Of a stretch of 64,000 bases of DNA, positions 55,151 through 63,435 are shown in pieces. Source of the DNA: Janthinobacterium sp. 1_2014MBL_MicDiv (GTDB lineage Bacteria > Pseudomonadota > Gammaproteobacteria > Burkholderiales > Burkholderiaceae_D); assembly GCF_001865675.1 (NCBI RefSeq), contig NZ_CP011319.1, positions 1,984,001 through 2,048,000 of the forward strand, read 5' to 3'. The notes beneath the pieces are model-generated. The model had not been told where the DNA came from. It saw only the letters and a list, made by a program, of their open reading frames with translations, and ran no database searches. The position numbers and the translations under genes were made by a program. Every line of letters begins with the position of its first letter. Position 1 is the first letter of the stretch.

Positions 55151-56076
55151 CTATGGAAGCGCAGCACCAGCATGGTGATATTGTCGCTGTGCAAGCCCTG
55201 CGGCGGGTGGGCGAGGAAGTCGTCGAATACGGCCGTGACGGCTTGTGCCGCTGTCTTGCCTGCGCACAGGTCCGGCCAGCGGGCCGTGGCCGCGAGTGGA
55301 TGGTCGCAGGCCCAGAAGCCGTCGCTGGCCAGCACATAGTAGGCGCCGGCTTGCACTTCCAGTACGCGGCGGTCGCCCAGGTGGGCCAGGAAGGACGGCA
55401 AATTACCGTTGTCGAGCGCCAGCAGCGGTTTGTCGAGCTGGAGGGTATCGCCCAAGGCGTTGCCGAGAATAAACGCCTGCGAGATTTGCGGATGATGCTC
55501 GCCATGCACGCTGGCGCGCCAGCGCGCCTCGTCCAGCCCGCCGCGCATGGCATAGGCGGTAGCCGGCACATGGTCGACGGTAAGGATGGCGGCCATGCCG
55601 TCGCGCAATTCATACAGGCGCGTATCGCCCACGTGGTACAGCAGCGGCGCCTGGCCAGGCGGTATTTCCAGCAGGGTCAAGGTGGTGCCGGGCGCGCGCG
55701 CCTGTGTCGGTGCGGCGTCGGCGAAGCCCGCTTGCAGGCGCGCATGCAAATGATCGAGGTGACACGCCAGGCTGGCCGTATCGTGGCAGGCGGGTATGGA
55801 TAGCAAGCCCTGCACGGCTGCCTCGGCCGCTTCGCGTCCATGGCCGTGGCCGCCCATGCCGTCGAGCACGGCGGCGCGCACGTGGCCGGCGGGCCAGCCA
55901 GGCACCTGGCAGTGCACAGGCGCTTGCTGCGACAGGCACACGGCATGGCCGCTGGCGTCGATCAGCAGGAAATTGTCCTGGTTTTCGTGCCGTGGCAGGG
56001 TGCCGGCGCCCACGCTGCTGCCAGCGGCGGCGTCCAGCCAGGGGCCGAAATCGAGCGCGTCTTTGATTAAATGCAT
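55147..56076 (-). CDS. PP2C-family Ser/Thr phosphatase
   Basis: A 309-residue PPM phosphatase. Metal-binding motifs are in RHENQDNFLLID (motif 1), AVLDGMGGHGHG (motif 2), YHVGDTRLYELRDG, YVLASDGFWACD and DNITMLVLRF. All the usual Mg2+/Mn2+-binding Asp residues appear present. It dephosphorylates Ser/Thr residues of kinase substrates. The nearest kinase in the window is the SHOCT-kinase-FGE protein about 9.5 kb upstream; the FHA protein is next door. Confidence 0.9.
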   Translation of the reverse strand: MHLIKDALDFGPWLDAAAGSSVGAGTLPRHENQDNFLLIDASGHAVCLSQQAPVHCQVPGWPAGHVRAAVLDGMGGHGHGREAAEAAVQGLLSIPACHDTASLACHLDHLHARLQAGFADAAPTQARAPGTTLTLLEIPPGQAPLLYHVGDTRLYELRDGMAAILTVDHVPATAYAMRGGLDEARWRASVHGEHHPQISQAFILGNALGDTLQLDKPLLALDNGNLPSFLAHLGDRRVLEVQAGAYYVLASDGFWACDHPLAATARWPDLCAGKTAAQAVTAVFDDFLAHPPQGLHSDNITMLVLRFHS

Positions 56077-56160
56077 CGTTTGCTGCGGTCCGGGCGGCCA
56101 TCAATGTTGATCATGGGATAGAGCTTAGCCGATATTGCTTGCAGACGATACCTTGCTTAT

Positions 56161-56207
56161 CCATCAAAAAAACCTGCGGCAGCAGGCTGGCGCAGGTTTC
56201 TTGATGG
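56161..56207 (-). terminator. Intrinsic terminator of the glycine-zipper protein gene
   Basis: On the minus strand AAACCTGCG pairs with CGCAGGTTT around a 12-base loop, followed by a T-run. It lies directly after the stop of the gene at 56221. Confidence 0.8.
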
Positions 56208-56220
56208 CACGGGGAGGTGC

Positions 56221-56667
56221 TTAACGGCGATGGCCCCAGCCGTGACCGTGGCCGTGGCCCCGGTCATAGTAGTCGCGGCGGCCATGGTCGCGGTAGTAGC
56301 CGCGGCCCGGTTGCACGTAGACGACGGCTGGCGGGCCGTAGTAGCGCGGAGGCGGCGCGTAATACACGGGCTGCGGCGCAGGCTGGTAGTAGACGGGCTG
56401 CGGCGCCGGCTGGTAATACGTTTCACGGTAGCCGCCGCGATAGCCGCCACGGTCGTAATAGCGGTCATTCGTGCTGATGCTGTTGCCGACGGCCGCGCCC
56501 AGCACGCCACCGACGATCGCGCCGTTCCGGCCGCCAGTGCTGTTGCCAATGGCCGCTCCGACGACGGCGCCTGCAACGGTATTGAAGTCGCGGTCGCCGG
56601 CGACTGCGGCCGAAGACACAGCCACTGCCGCTACCATTACCGCACCCAGGAGTTTCTTGTTCAACAT
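56221..56667 (-). CDS. Glycine-zipper periplasmic protein with Tyr-rich tail
   Basis: A 148-residue exported protein. The signal peptide MLNKKLLGAVMVAAVAVSSAAVAG precedes a glycine-zipper segment (VAGAVVGAAIGN...GGVLGAAVGN) and a Tyr/Pro/Gly/His-rich tail with two exact YYQPAPQPV repeats, ending in RGHGHGHGWGHRR. The start at 56667 follows GGAAGGAAA. Such proteins associate with the outer membrane; the His-rich end could bind metal (guess). Confidence 0.8.
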   Translation of the reverse strand: MLNKKLLGAVMVAAVAVSSAAVAGDRDFNTVAGAVVGAAIGNSTGGRNGAIVGGVLGAAVGNSISTNDRYYDRGGYRGGYRETYYQPAPQPVYYQPAPQPVYYAPPPRYYGPPAVVYVQPGRGYYRDHGRRDYYDRGHGHGHGWGHRR

Positions 56668-56788
56668 GGCATTTCCTTCCATTCCGGCGAGATCACAATG
56701 ATCTGCATGAACTGGACTATATCCGCTGCCTCCCGCTTGTTCCACGTCTAATACAACTTATTACAATCAGGGCGCGGCGGTAACAGTT

Positions 56789-57331
56789 TTAGCCGAACAC
56801 GACAGGCGCATGCGCTTGCCATTCCGGGCGCAGCAGGCTATACATTTTCACGTCGCGCATGACGCCATTGATGAAAAAGGCCTGGCGCTTCACGCCTTCC
56901 TCGGTAAAGCCGCACCTTTGCGCGATGCGCTCGGACGCCGTGTTCTGCGGGTCCATCAGCAATTCCAGGCGGTGGTAGGGATAGGCATTGAACAGGTAGT
57001 CGACCATCAGGCGCGTCGCCTCGCCGCCGTAGCCGCGCCCGCCCCACTTGGGATCGAACAGGCGGTAGCCGATTTCGCGGCAGGCCGGCGTGCGGCTCTT
57101 GAAGTGCGTGATCGAACCGATGATGTGCTGGTGATGGTCTTCAATCAGGAACAGTTCGCTATCCTCCGTGACCAGGCCCGTCAGCATGAACTCGCGGCGG
57201 ATCGCTTCGGGCGACTTGAATTGCATGGAAAAGAACTCGCTGCGCGCGGGCAGGTCGTTGATCAGTGCGATATAGGCGTTGAGGTCGGCGGCGGTCAAGT
57301 GCCGTACGGTACAAAGGGTTCCCTTGAGCAT
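56789..57331 (-). CDS. GNAT family N-acetyltransferase (RimJ/RimL-like)
   Basis: A 180-residue GNAT protein. The fold is visible from LCTVRHLTAADLNAYIALI to the acetyl-CoA-binding segment KWGGRGYGGEATRLMVDYLF and the Asn-containing NTASERIAQRCGFTEEGVKR. The pattern fits the RimJ/RimL ribosomal-protein acetyltransferase group, but the substrate is unknown. Confidence 0.85.
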   Translation of the reverse strand: MLKGTLCTVRHLTAADLNAYIALINDLPARSEFFSMQFKSPEAIRREFMLTGLVTEDSELFLIEDHHQHIIGSITHFKSRTPACREIGYRLFDPKWGGRGYGGEATRLMVDYLFNAYPYHRLELLMDPQNTASERIAQRCGFTEEGVKRQAFFINGVMRDVKMYSLLRPEWQAHAPVVFG

Positions 57332-57519
57332 GGCGGTATCCGGTGGCGATCACGATCTGCATGGTAATCCAGTCTGGCGGCCACAGGCAATCGCTCGCGG
57401 CAAAAGTTGCTGCATTGACAGAAAAAATACGCTATCGTGCACAACTTCGCCATGCCCGATGCCGCTGCTGATGGCCATGGCGGGACCGCTCTTTCTTCAT
57501 CGACTGGAACAGGAATCCT

Positions 57520-58968
57520 ATGACTACCGTATCGCCCCGCGCGCCATTGCGCCGCTCCGCCTTGTTCATCGCCTTCGGCTGCGCCGTCAGCGCTGGCGCC
57601 CTTGCCGCCGCGCCGGGCAATGCGCCGCAGGCGCTGGCGCAGGTGCGCGACACGGCCCTGCACAGCGACTGGGCCTATGCGCGCCTGGCCGACATGACGG
57701 ACTTGATCGGCCCGCGCCTGTCCGGCTCGGCCGGCGCCGCCGCCGCCGTGCAGCAGGTGGCCGAGGCCATGCGCCAGCTGGGCGCCAAGGTCACCCTGCA
57801 GCCGGTGAAGGTGCCGCACTGGGTGCGCGGCGTGGAAACGGCGGAAATCGTCGACTATGCGGGCCGTCCGCAGGGCGTCAGCCAGCGCGTCGTGCTGACG
57901 GCGCTGGGCGGTTCGGGCGCCACCCCGGCCGCCGGCCTGACGGCGCCCGTGGTCATCGTCAAGAGCCTCGAGGAACTCAAGGCGCGCGCGGCGGAAGTGA
58001 AGGGCGCCATCGTGCTGATCGACACGCCATTCGACCAGGAGATGGCCGAGCGCGGCCTGGCCGGCGTCACCTATGGCCAGGGTTCGCGCGCGCGCTTCCT
58101 CGGCCCGAAGGCGGCGGCCGACCTGGGCGCGGCGGCCGCGCTGGTGCGCTCGGTCGGCGGCGCCGATTTCCGCATCCCGCACGCGGGCGCCACGGGCCTG
58201 GATGACAACAAGCGCATTCCCGCCGCCGCCGTCACGGTGGAAGATGCCTTGCTGATGGGCCGTCTGGCCGCGCGCGGCCCCCTGAAAATGCGCCTGACCC
58301 TGACGCCGCAAAACCTGCCGGAAGCCGACAGCTACAACGTGATCGCCGACTGGCCGGGCACGGACAAGGCCGACGAAGTGGTGGTGGTCTCGGGCCACCT
58401 CGATTCCTGGGATCTGGCGACGGGCGCGCATGACGACGGCGCCGGCGTCGTGGCGGCCATGGGCGTGGTGGAAACGCTGAAAAAACTCGACTACCGTCCG
58501 CGCCGCACGATCCGCGTGATCGCCTGGATGAACGAGGAAAATGGCGGCCGTGGCGGCCAGGCCTATTTCGAGGCCAACAAGCAGGCGCTGGGCAAGCAAT
58601 ATGCGGCCATCGAGATGGACAGCGGCGCCGGGCGTCCGTTCGGCATCCTGGCCAGCGTGGGGCCGAAGGCGGAAAAACTGTTCGCGCCCCTGCGCGCGGC
58701 CCTGCAGCCGATCGGCGCGCACGCGTTCACGCGCCGCGACGCGCTGGGCACGGGCGACTTGCACCGGCTGGAAACGGGCGGTGTGCCCAGCTTCGAGCCG
58801 CTGGTCGACAGCCACAGTTACTTCCATTATCACCATACGCCGGCCGACACCCTGGATAAGGTCGACCCGGAGAACCTGAAGCGCAACGTGGCGCTGATGT
58901 CGTCGCTGGCCTGGTTCCTGGCGAATATCGACGGCGAGATCGGCCGCGCGCCCGAGCAGGGCGAATAA
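57520..58968 (+). CDS. Secreted M28-family aminopeptidase
   Basis: A 482-residue zinc peptidase. The signal peptide ends near AGALAAAPG. A protease-associated domain is inserted (about 135-245). The catalytic domain has SGHLDSWDLATGAHDDGAG (His and Asp ligands), MNEENGGRGG (Glu general base and ligand), EMDSGAG and the final His in YFHYHHTPADT. All five zinc ligands seem present. It probably cleaves N-terminal residues of peptides in the periplasm or outside the cell. Confidence 0.9.
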   Translation: MTTVSPRAPLRRSALFIAFGCAVSAGALAAAPGNAPQALAQVRDTALHSDWAYARLADMTDLIGPRLSGSAGAAAAVQQVAEAMRQLGAKVTLQPVKVPHWVRGVETAEIVDYAGRPQGVSQRVVLTALGGSGATPAAGLTAPVVIVKSLEELKARAAEVKGAIVLIDTPFDQEMAERGLAGVTYGQGSRARFLGPKAAADLGAAAALVRSVGGADFRIPHAGATGLDDNKRIPAAAVTVEDALLMGRLAARGPLKMRLTLTPQNLPEADSYNVIADWPGTDKADEVVVVSGHLDSWDLATGAHDDGAGVVAAMGVVETLKKLDYRPRRTIRVIAWMNEENGGRGGQAYFEANKQALGKQYAAIEMDSGAGRPFGILASVGPKAEKLFAPLRAALQPIGAHAFTRRDALGTGDLHRLETGGVPSFEPLVDSHSYFHYHHTPADTLDKVDPENLKRNVALMSSLAWFLANIDGEIGRAPEQGE

Positions 58969-59066
58969 GGTCTGTCGCGTCGTTCCCGCGCGCGCCGCGC
59001 CGCCTTGCCAGCGCGGCCCCTTGCCGGCATGCGCCCATGCCGGCGCCGTCAACGCATGGAGAGTTC

Positions 59067-59300
59067 ATGATGCAGCCATCTTCCGCCATCGAGCAGGCGC
59101 GCGACGCCATCCGCAGCTATCTGCAACGGTATCCGCACGGCGCCGACACGCTGGAAGGCGTGGCGCAGTGGTGGCTGGGCGGGGCTGTCGCGCCGGAAAC
59201 CGTCGCGGCCGCGCTGGAGCAGCTGCGCGCCGCGGGCGAGCTGGAAGAGATCAGGGCTGGCCAGCGCCAGGTGTGGCGCCGCCGTCGTCCGGCGGCATAG
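59067..59300 (+). CDS. Small winged-helix-like hypothetical protein
   Basis: A 77-residue protein starting MMQPSSAIEQARDAIRSYL, with a helical middle (DTLEGVAQWWL, PETVAAALEQLRAAGELEEI) and a basic end (QVWRRRRPAA). The pattern helix-helix-helix-hairpin resembles a small winged helix. GGAG precedes the ATG. It is not adjacent to a gene whose function would suggest its role. Confidence 0.65.
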   Translation: MMQPSSAIEQARDAIRSYLQRYPHGADTLEGVAQWWLGGAVAPETVAAALEQLRAAGELEEIRAGQRQVWRRRRPAA

Positions 59301-59306
59301 CGGCCG

Positions 59307-60167
59307 TCAGATCGCGTTCAGCGGTATCTTCAGGTAGCGCACGCCGTTTTCTTCCGGTTCGGGCAGCTTGCCCGCATTGATGTTGACCTGGATCGCGGGC
59401 AGGATCAGGGTCGGCATGTCGAGGGTGGCGTCGCGGCCCGTGCGCATGGCCACGAACTGCTCTTCCGTGATGCCGTCGCGCAAATGGATGTTGCCGGCGC
59501 GCTGTTCGGCCACCGTCACTTCCCAGCGCGGCCCGCGGCCGCTGGGTGGGTAATCGTGGCACATGAACAGCCGCGTTTGCGGCGGCAGCGACAGCAGGCG
59601 CTGCGCCGAGCGGTACAGCAGCGCGGCCGAGCCGCCGGGAAAATCGCAGCGGGCCGAACCGACGTCCGGCATGAACAGGGTGTCGCCGACGAAGACGGCG
59701 TCGCCGATCTGGTAAGCGAGGTCGGCCGGCGTGTGGCCGGGCACGTGCAGCGCGCGCACTTCCAGCTTGCCGATATAAAACACCTGGTCGGGCGCGAACA
59801 GCTGGTCGAACTGCGAGCCGTCGGCCCTGGCCGCATGCTGGTGGTAGACCTCGGCAAACGCCTGCTGCACCGTCCGGATGGCGGCGCCGATGGCCACTTC
59901 GCCGCCCAGTTGCTGCTGCAGGTAGGGCGCGGCCGACAGGTGGTCGGCATGCGCATGGGTTTCCAGCAGCCAGCGGCACCGCAAGCCGTGCTCGCGCACG
60001 AAGGCGATCACCTTGTCGGCCGAAGTGGTGGCCGTGCGGCCCGCCTTGGGGTCGTAGTCGAGCACGGAATCGATGATGGCGCATTCCTCGCCGTCTCCCT
60101 CGTAGACGACATAGGTGACGGTGGCGGTGGCGGGGTCGAAGAAGGCTTGGATTTGTGGAGTCATCAC
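59307..60167 (-). CDS. Metallo-beta-lactamase-fold hydrolase (persulfide dioxygenase/glyoxalase II-like)
   Basis: A 286-residue protein with the zinc/iron motif THAHADH, later His in HVPGHTPAD, Asp in GDTLFMPDVGSARCDFPGG and His in CHDYPPSGR. The single-metal arrangement and GSARCDFPGG resemble ETHE1/Blh persulfide dioxygenases. The family oxidises glutathione persulfide, so a role in sulfide detoxification is possible; no rhodanese or BigR regulator is adjacent. Confidence 0.85.
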   Translation of the reverse strand: MMTPQIQAFFDPATATVTYVVYEGDGEECAIIDSVLDYDPKAGRTATTSADKVIAFVREHGLRCRWLLETHAHADHLSAAPYLQQQLGGEVAIGAAIRTVQQAFAEVYHQHAARADGSQFDQLFAPDQVFYIGKLEVRALHVPGHTPADLAYQIGDAVFVGDTLFMPDVGSARCDFPGGSAALLYRSAQRLLSLPPQTRLFMCHDYPPSGRGPRWEVTVAEQRAGNIHLRDGITEEQFVAMRTGRDATLDMPTLILPAIQVNINAGKLPEPEENGVRYLKIPLNAI

Positions 60168-60340
60168 GGCGGCTAGGTCGGGCAGGGAATGGCATTATAT
60201 CGCCAGAGTTCGCTAAAAAAATGCTGCAAATTCACATTTAACATGCGAAAAACAGATAAGCGGCAGGGCTTGCGCGCCACACAGCCGTGCGCACCCTGCG
60301 CCTTGCTGCGTGGTAACCTCATTCTTACAAGGAGGAATTC

Positions 60341-60577
60341 ATGAACGATACCACTGCACGCAGCGAACAGTACCGCGGTTTTACGATTTCGGTGACCCCG
60401 CAAAAGGACAATGACGATTTATGGGATTTTACCTACCGCCTGCAGCGCGACGGCGAGCCTGAAGCGCAAGGCATCACGCGCAGCCGCACCCTGGGCGGCT
60501 ACCTGGCGCCCGAAACGGCGTGCACGGCCGGCCTGGAAGTGGCCAAGACGGAAGTGGATAATCTGCTGCGTCCTTGA
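60341..60577 (+). CDS. Small hypothetical protein, tandem paralogue 1
   Basis: A 78-residue protein reading QYRGFTISVTPQKDNDDLWDF in its N-terminal half, with a short helix AGLEVAKTEVDNLL at the end. The AAGGAGG ribosome site is strong. Its layout (YRG, aromatic strand, final helix with Asp-Asn) matches that of the next gene, suggesting duplication. No function known. Confidence 0.75.
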   Translation: MNDTTARSEQYRGFTISVTPQKDNDDLWDFTYRLQRDGEPEAQGITRSRTLGGYLAPETACTAGLEVAKTEVDNLLRP

Positions 60578-60688
60578 GCCAGCGTAAATCGTTTAGCCTG
60601 ATTGCCTGCGGGCGCATGAAACACGTCGCCTGCGGCCGCGCTTCATGCTACGATTTCCCGTATTCAGTCAGTTCATATGGAGGCACCC

Positions 60689-60937
60689 ATGAATAGCAGT
60701 TCTAAAATTCACTATAAAGGCTGGGAAATCGTTCCCTTGGCCGTGCCTACCACCGACGGCAAATGGTCGGCCAGCTGCGACATCGAACGCGCCACCGCGG
60801 AAGGTCTGGAAGTGTTCGAAGGCTCGACCATGCAATTCGTGCGCGACGACGAGGAGGGCGCCATCGCCGCCGCCTGCGAAGAAGCCGTGCGCCAGATCGA
60901 CAACATCATCGCCAATCCGCTGGTGCGGCTGGCCTAG
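60689..60937 (+). CDS. Small hypothetical protein, tandem paralogue 2
   Basis: An 82-residue protein reading IHYKGWEIVPLAVPTTDGKWSA, with final helix AACEEAVRQIDNII, resembling the preceding gene in order of features. ATG 60689 follows GGAGG by four bases; an ATG 12 bases upstream is less likely. No signal peptide or membrane helix. Function unknown. Confidence 0.75.
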   Translation: MNSSSKIHYKGWEIVPLAVPTTDGKWSASCDIERATAEGLEVFEGSTMQFVRDDEEGAIAAACEEAVRQIDNIIANPLVRLA

Positions 60938-60972
60938 TTTGCCGTTTCATCCGTAGTCTCAGCAGTAATTCT

Positions 60973-60997
60973 CAGCCGGCGTCCGCCGGCTGTTTTT
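60973..60997 (+). terminator. Probable intrinsic terminator after the tandem small genes
   Basis: CAGCCGGCG pairs with CGCCGGCTG around a two- to four-base loop, followed by TTTTTC. It should end transcription of the small-protein genes before the prp promoter. Confidence 0.8.
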
Positions 60998-61071
60998 CTT
61001 CCATGCCATTCCCGTTTCCCATCCTGTTCCGCAGCGCCTGCAGCGTCGCCCTGTTGCGCATTGCTGTTGCG

Positions 61072-61119
61072 TGTTTCAACCGGGTGTTTCAAAATGCAAT
61101 GAATGAAACATAGTGAAAC
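61072..61119. promoter_or_regulatory. Inverted-repeat activator site candidate for prpB (PrpR-like)
   Basis: Two copies of TGTTTCA (61072-61078, 61085-61091) face TGAAACA (61104-61110) and TGAAAC (61114-61119). They lie about 130-170 bp upstream of the sigma-54 promoter, the normal place for an enhancer-binding protein such as PrpR. The prpR gene itself is not in the window. Confidence 0.6.
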
Positions 61120-61241
61120 GCCAGGCACACGAAACGTGACATCGCCGTTTCCCTGCGTGACGGCCGGAGCGCGCTGGAAAGCGGCCGCCTTGCCCGTGTT
61201 GTCACTCTGGCGCGTGGCATAGTCATCGTGCCGCATGGTGC

Positions 61242-61257
61242 TGGCACGGCATTTGCA
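61242..61257 (+). promoter_or_regulatory. Sigma-54 promoter (-24/-12) for prpB
   Basis: TGGCACG-GCAT-TTGCA matches the sigma-54 consensus TGGCACG-N4-TTGCW at every fixed position. Start of transcription would be near 61269, about 55 nt before prpB. prp operons of enterobacteria use sigma-54 with PrpR and IHF. Confidence 0.85.
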
Positions 61258-61323
61258 ATACTGATGCGCATAGCAAGTCCATGAAACATTCGGGCTGACC
61301 CGAACTCCCCATAAGGTGCATAC

Positions 61324-62211
61324 ATGACTCAATACTCCGCAGGTGCCGCATTCCGCAAGGCCGTCCAGGAAGAATCCCCATTGCAAGTGGTCGGCGCCAT
61401 CAACGCCAACCACGCGCTGCTGGCCAAGCGCGCCGGCTACAAGGCCATCTACCTGTCCGGCGGCGGCGTCGCGGCCGGCTCGCTGGGCTTGCCCGACCTG
61501 GGCATCTCCAGCCTGGACGACGTGCTGACCGACATCCGCCGCATCACCGACGTGTGCGACCTGCCGCTGCTGGTCGATGCCGACACGGGCTTCGGCGCAT
61601 CCGCCTTCAACGTGGCGCGCACGGTGAAATCGATGATCAAGTTCGGCGCGGCCGGCCTGCATATCGAAGACCAGGTGGGCGCCAAGCGCTGCGGCCACCG
61701 CCCTGGCAAGGAAATCGTCAGCAAGGAAGAGATGGTCGACCGCATCAAGGCGGCCGTCGATGCGCGCACGGACCCGAACTTCGTCATCATGGCGCGCACC
61801 GATGCGCTGGCCGTCGATGGCCTGGAAGCGGCGCTCGAGCGCGCCGTCGCCTGCGTCGAGGCGGGCGCCGACATGATTTTCCCGGAAGCGATCACGGACC
61901 TGGACATGTACGCCACGTTCGCCAAGGCCGTCAACGTGCCTATCCTCGCCAACATCACGGAATTCGGTTCCACGCCGCTGTTCACGCTGGACGAACTGCG
62001 CAGCGCCCACGTGGGCCTGGCGCTGTACCCGCTGTCGGCGTTCCGCGCCATGAACAAGGCGGCGGAAAACGTCTACCAGGCGCTGCGCCGCGACGGCACG
62101 CAAAAGAATGTCGTCGACACCATGCAGACGCGCATGGAGCTGTATGAATCGATCAATTACCACGATTTCGAGCAAAAGCTCGATGCGCTGTTCGCCGCGC
62201 AAAAGAAATAA
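61324..62211 (+). CDS. prpB: Methylisocitrate lyase
   Basis: A 295-residue enzyme cleaving 2-methylisocitrate to pyruvate and succinate. It shows VVGAINANHALLAKRAGYKAIYLSGGGVAAG, DADTGFG, and the active-site Cys loop GAKRCGHRPGKEIV (the KRCGH form distinguishes this family from phosphoenolpyruvate mutase). First gene of the methylcitrate cluster, 69 nt before prpC. Confidence 0.95.
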   Translation: MTQYSAGAAFRKAVQEESPLQVVGAINANHALLAKRAGYKAIYLSGGGVAAGSLGLPDLGISSLDDVLTDIRRITDVCDLPLLVDADTGFGASAFNVARTVKSMIKFGAAGLHIEDQVGAKRCGHRPGKEIVSKEEMVDRIKAAVDARTDPNFVIMARTDALAVDGLEAALERAVACVEAGADMIFPEAITDLDMYATFAKAVNVPILANITEFGSTPLFTLDELRSAHVGLALYPLSAFRAMNKAAENVYQALRRDGTQKNVVDTMQTRMELYESINYHDFEQKLDALFAAQKK

Positions 62212-62280
62212 ACAGAGAAGCAGGGGCCGCATGCCGGTCCCGCAGTGACGCACCCGAGACTATTCAATCTGGAGAACACA

Positions 62281-63435
62281 ATGACCGCACCGCAAGCCGC
62301 CACTTTCAAGCCTAAAAAATCCGTCGCCCTGTCCGGCGTCACCGCCGGCAACACGGCGCTGTGCTCGGTCGGCAAGACCGGCAACGATTTGCACTATCGC
62401 GGCTATGACATCCTGGACGTGGCCGACAGCTGCGAGTTCGAGGAAATCGCCTACCTGCTGGTGCATGGCAAGCTGCCGACCAGCGCGGAACTGAAAGGCT
62501 ACAAGGCCAAGCTGAAATCCCTGCGCGGCCTGCCGTCGGCAGTCAAGCTGGCGCTGGAAGCGCTGCCGGCCGCCGCCCATCCGATGGACGTGATGCGCAC
62601 GGGCGTGTCCGTGCTCGGTTGCACCTTGCCGGAAAAAGACGACCATAACGCGCCGGGCGCGCGCGACATCGCCGACCGCCTGATGGCGTCGTTCGGCTCC
62701 ATGCTGCTGTACTGGTACCACTACAGCCATAACGGCAAGCGCATCGAAGTGGAAACGGACGACGACTCGATCGGCGGCCACTTCCTGCACCTGCTGCACG
62801 GCGAAAAACCGTCGGCGTCGTGGGAAAAAGCCATGCACACCTCGCTGATCCTGTACGCGGAACACGAATTCAACGCCTCGACCTTCACCAGCCGCGTCAT
62901 CGCCGGCACGGGTTCGGACATCCACTCGGCCATCACGGGCGCCATCGGCGCGCTGCGCGGCCCGAAACACGGCGGCGCCAACGAAGTGGCGCTGGAGATC
63001 CAGAAACGCTACGACAACCCCGATGAAGCGGAAGCGGACATCCGCGAGCGCGTCGCCAACAAGGAAGTGGTGATCGGCTTCGGCCACCCCGTCTACACGA
63101 TTTCGGACCCGCGCAACGTGGTCATCAAGGAAGTGGCGCGCAATCTGTCCCTGGAAGCCGGTTCCACGAAAATGTTCGACATCGCCGAGCGCCTGGAGTC
63201 GGTCATGTGGGAAATCAAGAACATGTTCCCGAACCTGGACTGGTTCTCGGCCGTGTCCTACCACATGATGGGCGTGCCGACGGCGATGTTCACGCCGCTG
63301 TTCGTGATCTCGCGCACCTCGGGCTGGGCCGCGCACATCATCGAGCAGCGCATCGACAACAAGATCATCCGCCCGAGCGCCAACTATGTGGGCCCGGAAG
63401 ACCTGGAATTCGTCCCGATCAAGGACCGCAAATAA
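62281..63435 (+). CDS. prpC: 2-Methylcitrate synthase
   Basis: A 384-residue member of the citrate synthase family, condensing propionyl-CoA with oxaloacetate. It begins KKSVALSGVTAGNTALCSVG, typical for PrpC, and has catalytic His residues in YWYHYSHNGKR and GFGHPVYTISDPR, and Asp in NLDWFSAVSYHMMG. The ATG at 62281 follows TGGAGA; an upstream extension is not conserved. The stop overlaps the acnD start (TAATG). Confidence 0.95.
   Translation: MTAPQAATFKPKKSVALSGVTAGNTALCSVGKTGNDLHYRGYDILDVADSCEFEEIAYLLVHGKLPTSAELKGYKAKLKSLRGLPSAVKLALEALPAAAHPMDVMRTGVSVLGCTLPEKDDHNAPGARDIADRLMASFGSMLLYWYHYSHNGKRIEVETDDDSIGGHFLHLLHGEKPSASWEKAMHTSLILYAEHEFNASTFTSRVIAGTGSDIHSAITGAIGALRGPKHGGANEVALEIQKRYDNPDEAEADIRERVANKEVVIGFGHPVYTISDPRNVVIKEVARNLSLEAGSTKMFDIAERLESVMWEIKNMFPNLDWFSAVSYHMMGVPTAMFTPLFVISRTSGWAAHIIEQRIDNKIIRPSANYVGPEDLEFVPIKDRK

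Larger units (their letters stand above)
60938..61323. other. Regulatory region upstream of prpB
   Basis: A 386-bp gap with no gene. It contains, in order, a possible hairpin from the preceding gene (CAGCCGGCGTCCGCCGGCTG followed by TTTTTC, near 60973-60997, probably a terminator), the repeated TGTTTCA/TGAAACA elements near 61072-61119, and the sigma-54 promoter near 61242-61257. Confidence 0.6.

Noticed and set aside
40692..56076. Type VI secretion-associated kinase/phosphatase/FHA cluster
   Set aside because: No Tss, Hcp, VgrG or ClpV genes are in the window, and the kinase and FHA architectures differ from PpkA and Fha.
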